A stretch of DNA of 64,000 nucleotides from assembly GCA_002350845.1 (NCBI GenBank), contig DEFL01000026.1, positions 2,815 to 66,814 of the forward strand, in the 5' to 3' direction. The notes beneath the pieces were generated by a model. The model did not search any database and was not told the origin of the DNA. It saw nothing but the letters and a program-made list of their open reading frames with translations. This DNA is from Christensenella sp. UBA2853. Its GTDB lineage: Bacteria; Bacillota; Clostridia; Christensenellales; Aristaeellaceae. The translations under genes were made by a program, and so were the position numbers. Positions 58,439 through 64,000 of this stretch are shown in pieces; position 1 is the first letter of the stretch, and each line of letters starts with the position of its first letter.

Positions 58439-59308
58439 ATGGGTTTACTGAGTTCAGTCATAAGGAAGATGTTTTCATTGAGCAATCCGTTTGGGTATAA
58501 GGGCAGCGGGGTCAACAGGATCTGCTGTCTTCTGTGTCTGGGGCTTCTGCTGGTGTTTCTGTGTGCCGCCGGGATAAGTGCTGCCATGAATGAAGAGGAA
58601 CTCGCCGGTACCTTCCTGATCCTCTCGGCGATCCTGGGCGGTTTCTCTGCAGTGTTCGGTCTTCTCTGGTTTGTATGGAAGCGAAAGGAAAACAGGGCGG
58701 AGGACGTGCTGCGCGAGGTGCTTGCACCTGACGCTGTGCCGCGGGATGCGACAGCGCAGACCGTGCAGACGATCTGCCTGCCCAGGGAGCAGCTCATCGG
58801 GGCGGCCCGCAGACGGCTCACGGAGATCGTCCGGTGGATGGGCATTGCCGCCCTCTGTACAGGCGCGCTGCTGGTGATCATCCAGGTGGCCTGCGGCGCG
58901 CTGAAGGATTTCCTTCAGGTGCTGTATATTGTCGCCTTCAGTCTTCTGATTGTGCTCCCGGGGCTCGCGGTCCAGGGGTGGCTGTTTGTGCAGTATGCGC
59001 GCTCGGTCCCGGGAAAGATCGAACTGTACCCGGGGCGGCTCGTGATCGATGACACGTTCTTTTCAGCCGGTGAGATCCGGGAAATCCAGGTGTCGTCGGA
59101 GCGCGCCTGGAACCGCTATTCACCGGCCGTGTTTCGGATACTCTGCCTGATGACAGAGGTTCGCACGGTCAAATACTCCATTGACTACCGTTCCGGCAGG
59201 AGCGGGAACGACCAGCCCTTCTGGCCGGAATACCCGACGCTGATCGACGCGCTCTCGCAGTGGGGCGTGGAAAACAGCGTGAACGTTCATGTGCTGTACA
59301 TGGACTGA
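58439..59308 (+). CDS. Membrane protein of unknown function
   Basis: The 289-residue protein has two N-terminal membrane segments (about 25-48 and 60-82), a soluble stretch, two more segments (about 135-155 and 160-185) and a C-terminal soluble domain of about 100 residues that is beta-rich. I do not recognise the family. No strong ribosome binding site precedes the chosen ATG, so the start is uncertain. The metallophosphoesterase gene follows after 37 bases. Confidence 0.6.
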   Translation: MGLLSSVIRKMFSLSNPFGYKGSGVNRICCLLCLGLLLVFLCAAGISAAMNEEELAGTFLILSAILGGFSAVFGLLWFVWKRKENRAEDVLREVLAPDAVPRDATAQTVQTICLPREQLIGAARRRLTEIVRWMGIAALCTGALLVIIQVACGALKDFLQVLYIVAFSLLIVLPGLAVQGWLFVQYARSVPGKIELYPGRLVIDDTFFSAGEIREIQVSSERAWNRYSPAVFRILCLMTEVRTVKYSIDYRSGRSGNDQPFWPEYPTLIDALSQWGVENSVNVHVLYMD

Positions 59309-59345
59309 CGGAAAAGGGCATGAACGCAGAAGAAAGGCGGACGCT

Positions 59346-60188
59346 ATGAGAAAACGGATTCTTCTTGCATCCGATCTCCATCACTGTCATCTCACCTGGT
59401 ACGGCCTGTCCAGTGAAGAGCGCATGGAGCGGCTGATCCGGGACCTGAATGCAGAGTACAGACGGGACCCGTATGAGGTCATCCTGTTTCTGGGGGACTA
59501 TTCCCTGGACTTCTGGGAGTGGGATACAAAAGGCTGCTATCTCAATGAGGGGTGCAGCTATACACGGGAATTCGTGGAAAAGGTCTGTCCACGTCTCCCG
59601 TCACCTTATCTCATGATCCCCGGCAATCACGAGCAGTACGGAGAGGAAACCTGGCGAAGGATCACCGGGTGCTCCAGAAAAGGCGTCTGGACGACGGACG
59701 GATGGCTGTTCATCCTCCTGGACAACTTCAGCGCAAACCTGGACCCGCAGCAGCACAGTGACGGCACGTTCACGCCGATCGATGTGGACTATGTCCGGGA
59801 GCAGATGGATGCGTATCCGGACAGGCGGGTGGTCCTCTGCAGCCATCACTTCGATTTTGAAAAGGAAACGCCGGAAGGCTGCCGTCTTGTGCAGGATCCC
59901 CGCATCGTGTGCCTGGCCAGCGGGCATGTCCATCTCTCGGACATTGTCACGCTTCCGGATGCGCTCGGCGGCAAAAAGATCCTGCGGACCGGACACTATT
60001 CCTATGCGGCTGCGCCAAATCCGCTCGAGTTCATGCATGGGTTCCGGGAGATGATCCTCACAGAGGATGCACTCTTTTCGCGGTATATTACGCCGGAGAA
60101 CCGGATCTTCCTGGATGGGAAAGCGGTGGATCACCCGTACGGCACCCAGGACGAGGTTCGGATTCCTCTGAGCACGGCCGGGTGCTGA
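59346..60188 (+). CDS. Metallophosphoesterase
   Basis: The 280-residue protein has the calcineurin-like metal motifs: SDLHHCH, LGDYSLDFW, PGNHEQYG and SHHFDFEK, with SGHVHLSD near the C-terminal metal site. Such enzymes hydrolyse phosphomonoesters or diesters, including cyclic nucleotides. The substrate is unknown. A weak purine-rich site (AAAGGCGG) precedes the ATG. A terminator follows. Confidence 0.85.
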   Translation: MRKRILLASDLHHCHLTWYGLSSEERMERLIRDLNAEYRRDPYEVILFLGDYSLDFWEWDTKGCYLNEGCSYTREFVEKVCPRLPSPYLMIPGNHEQYGEETWRRITGCSRKGVWTTDGWLFILLDNFSANLDPQQHSDGTFTPIDVDYVREQMDAYPDRRVVLCSHHFDFEKETPEGCRLVQDPRIVCLASGHVHLSDIVTLPDALGGKKILRTGHYSYAAAPNPLEFMHGFREMILTEDALFSRYITPENRIFLDGKAVDHPYGTQDEVRIPLSTAGC

Positions 60189-60195
60189 AATGGAC

Positions 60196-60231
60196 AAAAG
60201 AAAAGCGCTGCGCATGGCAGCGTTTTCTTTT
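60196..60231. terminator. Bidirectional terminator between phosphoesterase and aldolase genes
   Basis: A stem of about 15 bp with one bulged base (around 60196-60211 with 60217-60231) carries A/T tracts on both sides, serving both convergent genes. Confidence 0.75.
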
Positions 60232-60239
60232 GCCCTGAA

Positions 60240-61019
60240 TCAGTCTCCCTGAATATTGCGTACGGCTTCCATAAGGAAACCGGAGAGAATGCGGGCATCC
60301 TGTGCGATGGTCATCCACTGGACGCCGTTTCCCAGCATTTCCATGCAGGACTCCCGCGTAGGTCCCGCACACGAGCCGCAGAACTTTCCGTTCTCTTTCG
60401 CCGCACGGGCCGCGCGGCGCTGCACCTCCCGGATGCGGGCGGGTTTGTCCTTCGGATCAATGTCCGTCATGGACATGCCGAGGTCTGCGGGCCCTACGAA
60501 CAGAGACTGATATCCCGGCACCCGGGCGATTTCCTCGAGATGCTCCACGGCCTCCATGCTCTCGATCTGAAAAATCTTCCACACTTCATCTTTTGCAGCT
60601 TTCAGATACTCCGCCTCATTGTCCACACCATAGCGAATGGCACGAAGCGGTCCGATGCCGCGCTTTCCGCCGTCGGCGGGATAGGTGCAGGCCTCCACGG
60701 CGCGCCGGGCGATTTCCGGTGTATTGACAAAGGGGAAAATGACGCCGTCCGGCCCCATATCCAGCGTGTTTTTGATCTGGTCGTAGTCCACGCCGGGCAC
60801 CCGCACGAAGGCACAGGCGCCGGCTGCCTGCGCAGCCAGCACATGATGGTAGATTTCCCTTCGGTCCATCATCCCGTGCTCGGAATCGATCCAGACAAAA
60901 TCGCAGCCGGCATATCCGGCAATTTCACTGACCGAGGAATCTGCAATGAGGACAAAGATGCCGACCACGGGCTGTCCCTTCTGCATTTTCTCCGTGATTT
61001 TTTTCAGCCTTTCATTCAT
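60240..61019 (-). CDS. HpcH/HpaI family aldolase
   Basis: The 259-residue protein shows the class II pyruvate aldolase pattern: DFVWIDSEHGMMD, FVRVPGVDYDQIKNTLDMGPDGVIFPFVN, the metal-binding FQIESMEAVEHL and SLFVGPADLGMSM. It cleaves 2-oxo-3-deoxy or 4-hydroxy-2-oxo acids to pyruvate and an aldehyde. A role in sugar-acid or aromatic-acid breakdown fits the family, not a specific pathway here. The start follows AGGAGG-like GGAGGCGC. Confidence 0.9.
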   Translation of the reverse strand: MNERLKKITEKMQKGQPVVGIFVLIADSSVSEIAGYAGCDFVWIDSEHGMMDRREIYHHVLAAQAAGACAFVRVPGVDYDQIKNTLDMGPDGVIFPFVNTPEIARRAVEACTYPADGGKRGIGPLRAIRYGVDNEAEYLKAAKDEVWKIFQIESMEAVEHLEEIARVPGYQSLFVGPADLGMSMTDIDPKDKPARIREVQRRAARAAKENGKFCGSCAGPTRESCMEMLGNGVQWMTIAQDARILSGFLMEAVRNIQGD

Positions 61020-61092
61020 ATGTCCGCGCCTCCTTTTTGCAGATTATATCATTCATGGCATGCGATGAACAGCACTGCAGGGGGAAGATGGG

Positions 61093-61335
61093 TCAGAACA
61101 CGTCATCCTCATCCTCATCTTCGTCATCTTCATAGGAATAGGAGACATCAAAGGTCGTTCTGCTGAAGGCTTCCGGTCCCACCAGATCCATGTATTCCTG
61201 CAGATCCCGGACATCGGAGAAAAAAGCAGCCTTCTCTTCTTCTGTTTCAAACGGATCGGACGGCATGGTTCCGTCCAGCACATAGTCAATGGCGGACTGC
61301 AGAATCCAGACGCGCGTGCTTTCTTTCATCGACAT
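61093..61335 (-). CDS. Small acidic hypothetical protein
   Basis: The 80-residue protein ends in a run of Asp and Glu (YEDDEDEDEDDVF) after a helical N-terminal part (VWILQSAIDYVLDG). It follows the upstream hypothetical gene by 13 bases and has GGGAGGA at its start, so it is probably expressed. Function unknown; the acidic tail could mediate protein or cation binding. Confidence 0.6.
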   Translation of the reverse strand: MSMKESTRVWILQSAIDYVLDGTMPSDPFETEEEKAAFFSDVRDLQEYMDLVGPEAFSRTTFDVSYSYEDDEDEDEDDVF

Positions 61336-61348
61336 TTCCTCCCTGTGA

Positions 61349-61762
61349 TCATTCTCCGGCAGTGGAATCCGGGTTATCCCCGGAGGGGATCGCATCCGCG
61401 GGGTGCTGCGACCAGCCGAAGCGGTGGTTGGTCTTCATGAGGTAGCGGCGGGGAAACGAGCGCTCGATCGCATAGCCGTCATACCGGCGGTTGAGTTCGT
61501 CTGCTTCTTCCGGAGAGGAGACGGGGAAGAAATCCGAGTAGTAATCGTCGTCCTCCATCCCGTGATACTCGCTTCTCTGCACGAGAATGAAGGCATCGCA
61601 GGCACTGCAGTGGAGAAGATGGCGGCTGCCGTCATCCCAGACATACAGGTCGTGGCCATGGGCCGTGCTGCCGTAGCGCTGAGTGACAGTTCCAAAGGCA
61701 TCGAGATGCGCATAGGCCTGCGCGGGGTCATCCATGAAAAAGGCAGAGCACGTCTTTGTCAT
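61349..61762 (-). CDS. Hypothetical protein in a two-gene unit
   Basis: The 137-residue soluble protein has a central CSACDAFILVQRSEYHGM segment and a cluster of Tyr, His and Asp residues. No named family is recognised. AAGGGAG precedes the start. The small acidic protein gene follows directly. Confidence 0.6.
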   Translation of the reverse strand: MTKTCSAFFMDDPAQAYAHLDAFGTVTQRYGSTAHGHDLYVWDDGSRHLLHCSACDAFILVQRSEYHGMEDDDYYSDFFPVSSPEEADELNRRYDGYAIERSFPRRYLMKTNHRFGWSQHPADAIPSGDNPDSTAGE

Positions 61763-61928
61763 CTGTTTTTTCTCCCTTCCTTTTGTCTCGCCGCTGTGTC
61801 TGACCGCTGTCCCATCGGACAATAGAAGTATAGAGGAAACGGCGATGGGACAACAGCAAAGCGCGGTTGAAGTTTCCGCTGCCGCCTCAAGGACAGCTTG
61901 AATGCGGCCGTTTTATGCGTGGCATCGG

Positions 61929-61981
61929 TTGACAGAATTGCTCCTATATAGTAGAATTTTAGAGTACTACTATATAGGAGC
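61929..61981 (+). promoter_or_regulatory. Promoter with 15-bp inverted-repeat operator of the radical SAM mobile pair
   Basis: TTGACA (61929-61934) and TAGAAT (61952-61957) have a 17-base spacer. A perfect 15-bp inverted repeat (61940-61954 and 61967-61981, 12-base spacer) overlaps the -10 and the start region and runs up to the ribosome binding site. This is the expected operator of the downstream MarR protein, giving autorepression of the whole unit. Confidence 0.8.
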
Positions 61982-61989
61982 TTTTGACT

Positions 61990-62427
61990 ATGGTGACAAA
62001 CGGCGGATTTCTGGTGACAAAGATCAAACAGCTCGGCGACCGGATTTTTGAAAAGGTCCTGGCGGAAAAGAACATTGACGCGTTCAACGGCCCCCAGGGC
62101 CGCATTCTGTATGTCCTCTGGCAGCAGGACGGCGTGCCGATCAAGGCGGTCTCCGATGCCTGCGGCCTGGCGATCACGTCCCTGACCACCATGCTCGAGC
62201 GCATGGAGAACCAGGGCCTGATTCGGCGGGAAGCGGACGCAAAGGACCGGCGCAAAACTCTGCTCTACCTGACCGACCGGGCAAGGGCGCTGAAAGAGGA
62301 GTATGACGCTGTCTCCGAGGAGATGGGGAGCCTGTACTACAGGGACTTTACGGAAGAGGAAATCCGGCAGTTCGAAGGGTATCTTGCGCGGATTCAGCAC
62401 AATCTGGAGGAAAAACTGAAAGCATGA
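61990..62427 (+). CDS. MarR family regulator of the radical SAM mobile pair
   Basis: The 145-residue protein has the MarR winged helix (IKAVSDACGLAITSLTTMLERMENQGLIRREADAKDRRKTLLYL, about 53-96) with the wing arginines in DAKDRRK. It overlaps the protein A gene by four bases (ATGA). In the NCBI classification a dedicated MarR family accompanies the 'radical SAM mobile pair' genes, and this order fits it. The inverted repeat at the promoter is its likely binding site. Confidence 0.88.
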   Translation: MVTNGGFLVTKIKQLGDRIFEKVLAEKNIDAFNGPQGRILYVLWQQDGVPIKAVSDACGLAITSLTTMLERMENQGLIRREADAKDRRKTLLYLTDRARALKEEYDAVSEEMGSLYYRDFTEEEIRQFEGYLARIQHNLEEKLKA

Positions 62428-63119
62428 GTGACTGCATTAAAGACCTGATTCAGAACATGAACCTGGTGATCGGGTGTACGGTGGGCTGCCCGTACTGTTA
62501 CGCGCGGAACAATGTCCGGCGCTTTCACACGATCGACGACTTTTCACAGCCGGAGTTTTTTCCGGGCAAGCTGCGCCTCATGGACAAAGAGCGCCCGCAG
62601 AATTTCCTGCTGACCGGGATGAGCGACCTGTCCGGCTGGAAGGAAGCATGGAGAGAGGAAGTCTTTGAGGCGATCCGGCGGCACCCACAGCATCAGTTTC
62701 TCTTTCTCACGAAGCGTCCGGACCTTCTGGACATCCATACAGACCTTGAAAACGCCTGGTTTGGCGTGACGGTGACAGGCAAAGCGGATCTGTGGCGCAT
62801 CGATGCCCTTCGCGAACATGTCAGAGGAGCGCACTATCATGTGACATTTGAACCGCTCTTTGACAACCCGGGGGCGGTCAATCTGGAGAACATCGACTGG
62901 ATCGTGGTGGGCACCATGACCGGCGCGATGAGCCGGAAGGTGCACACAGAGCCGGAATGGGCGCTGTCGCTCACCCGGCAGGCGCATCAACACCATATTC
63001 CCGTCTTCTGGAAAGAGGATCTGGTGCCCGTGATGGGCGAGGAGCAGATGGTGCAGGAGCTGCCGGAAGCATTCAACAACGTACTGGAGGCACAGAAAAC
63101 ATGGAACAGCAGGAAATAA
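62424..63119 (+). CDS. Radical SAM mobile pair protein A
   Basis: The 231-residue protein carries CxxxCxYC at residues 18-25 (CTVGCPYC) and otherwise resembles DUF5131/phage Gp37-type radical SAM-like proteins (FLTKRPDLLD, WFGVTVTGKADLWRIDALR). It is shorter than classical radical SAM enzymes. It is always paired with protein B in the families I know. The reaction is not established. It overlaps both neighbours, so the three genes are a translationally coupled unit. Confidence 0.87.
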   Translation: MSDCIKDLIQNMNLVIGCTVGCPYCYARNNVRRFHTIDDFSQPEFFPGKLRLMDKERPQNFLLTGMSDLSGWKEAWREEVFEAIRRHPQHQFLFLTKRPDLLDIHTDLENAWFGVTVTGKADLWRIDALREHVRGAHYHVTFEPLFDNPGAVNLENIDWIVVGTMTGAMSRKVHTEPEWALSLTRQAHQHHIPVFWKEDLVPVMGEEQMVQELPEAFNNVLEAQKTWNSRK

Positions 63120-64000
63120 AAGTTGGCTTTGTACAGACCAAGAGCGTCATGACGAAATCGAACACGCCGCTGGGCGGATACTCGGTCAACACCTATGTGG
63201 GCTGCCCGCACGCCTGCCGGTACTGCTATGCGAGCTTTATGAAGCGGTTTACCGGTCACACCGAGGACTGGGGCACGTTCATGGACGTGAAGGAGTGGCC
63301 GGCGATCACCAATCCGGGAAAGTATGCGGGACAGAAGATCGTGGTAGGCACGGTGACCGACGGCTACAATCCGCTGGAAGCGCAGTACGGAAAGACAAGG
63401 CTACTCCTTGAACAGCTCAAGGACAGCGGGGCGGACATCCTGATCTGCACCAAGTCGGACCTGGTGCTTCGGGATCTGGACCTGCTGCGGGAGATGAATC
63501 GGAAGAACCGTCTGACCGTTTCCTGGTCAGTCAATACGCTCGATGAGGAATTCAAGAATGACATGGACGCTGCCGTGAGCATTGAACGAAGACTCGCGGC
63601 GATGAAGGAAGTCTATGACGCGGGCATCCGCACGGTCTGCTTCATCTCTCCCGTGTTCCCCGGACTGACGGATATCGAAGCCATCTTTGAAAAGGCCAGG
63701 AACCAGTGCGACCTGATCTGGCTGGAAAACCTGAACCTGCGGGGCGGATTCAAGGCCGGGATCATGGCGTACATCGCCGAAAAGCATCCGGACCTGCTGC
63801 CGCTGTATGAGGAAATCTACAACAGGCGGAACCGGAGCTATTTTGAGGAACTCGAGAAAAAGGCAGAGCAGATGGCCAAAGCGAATCAGTGCCGTTTTGT
63901 GGACAATGAGACGCCCTACGAGCGCGTCCCGCAGGGGCATCCGACCATTGTCGATTATTTCTACCATGAGGAAGTCCGCGGAACCGGCAACAGCGGTGTG
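63101..64000 (+). CDS. Radical SAM mobile pair protein B (cut by the window end)
   Basis: Three hundred residues are visible without a stop. The cluster motif CxxxCxYC is at residues 35-42 (CPHACRYC), in the spore photoproduct lyase-like setting YVGCPHACRYCYASFMKRF. TDGYNPLEAQYGKTRLLLEQL and LTVSWSVNTLDEEF follow, as in SplB-type radical SAM enzymes. The gene overlaps the end of the protein A gene by 19 bases and starts after GGAGG. The C-terminus lies outside the window. Confidence 0.87.
   Translation, partial: MEQQEIKVGFVQTKSVMTKSNTPLGGYSVNTYVGCPHACRYCYASFMKRFTGHTEDWGTFMDVKEWPAITNPGKYAGQKIVVGTVTDGYNPLEAQYGKTRLLLEQLKDSGADILICTKSDLVLRDLDLLREMNRKNRLTVSWSVNTLDEEFKNDMDAAVSIERRLAAMKEVYDAGIRTVCFISPVFPGLTDIEAIFEKARNQCDLIWLENLNLRGGFKAGIMAYIAEKHPDLLPLYEEIYNRRNRSYFEELEKKAEQMAKANQCRFVDNETPYERVPQGHPTIVDYFYHEEVRGTGNSGV

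Noticed and set aside
1..64000. CRISPR arrays, rRNA operons and complete insertion sequences
   Set aside because: No regularly spaced repeats, rRNA signature sequences or transposase genes were seen on reading both strands.

Overview
The window looks like chromosomal DNA of an anaerobic, Gram-positive-type gut or rumen clostridium; I would look first in Christensenellales/Aristaeellaceae-like lineages, but that placement is inference. Supporting signs are a GC-rich base composition, strong AGGAGG ribosome binding sites with sigma-A type promoters, an oxygen-sensitive radical SAM sulfatase maturase, a (Re)-citrate synthase-like enzyme, a class M sirtuin with a zinc macrodomain, an LplABC-type oligosaccharide importer beside plant-polysaccharide hydrolases, and many short Rho-independent terminators. 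Region 1 to 9.1 kb: a truncated gene end, a deletion-scarred Fic/RhuM remnant, a DUF3267 membrane protein, a flotillin preceded by what reads as a yybP-ykoY (manganese) riboswitch, then minus-strand units with a PHP phosphoesterase, a radical SAM maturase, a dienelactone hydrolase and an amidohydrolase/M20 peptidase pair. Region 9.2 to 18.5 kb: a PfkB kinase, NADP-isocitrate dehydrogenase, a four-gene polyamine/iron-family ABC operon, a Pr6Pr membrane protein, and a GntR-(Re)-citrate synthase operon with a triple GTATAC operator. Region 18.5 to 31.4 kb: a secreted disordered protein, drug/metabolite and MATE transporters, an AraC/alpha-galactosidase divergent pair, a GNAT enzyme, a degraded secreted-protein gene, a zinc-ribbon protein, a GH43 enzyme, a BspA-type leucine-rich repeat protein behind a possible attenuator, and a secreted protein with two cystatin-like repeats. 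Region 31.5 to 44.3 kb: sbcDC, a cysteine-rich Fe-S protein, TIM-barrel epimerases, the sirtuin/macrodomain pair, a ZIP transporter, a TetR regulator, a TolB-like propeller and a Gfo/Idh/MocA oxidoreductase. Region 44.3 to 46.5 kb: two tRNA-Ser genes followed by an AT-richer stretch with a tyrosine recombinase and a gene fragment, probably the residue of an integrative element. Region 46.5 to 58.4 kb: a chimeric small membrane protein, a DMT transporter, a DUF1349 protein, and an ABC importer operon with GH127 and GH31 enzymes, flanked by AraC regulators. Region 58.4 to 64 kb: membrane and phosphoesterase genes, an HpcH/HpaI aldolase, two small hypothetical genes, and at the right edge the three-gene radical SAM mobile pair system (MarR regulator, protein A, protein B cut by the window end). 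The most interesting items are the riboswitch-controlled flotillin, the radical SAM mobile pair with its palindromic operator, the sirtuin/macrodomain pair lacking its usual lipoylation partners, the tandem cystatin-like protein, and a recurring pattern of genes that keep both ends but have lost the middle.
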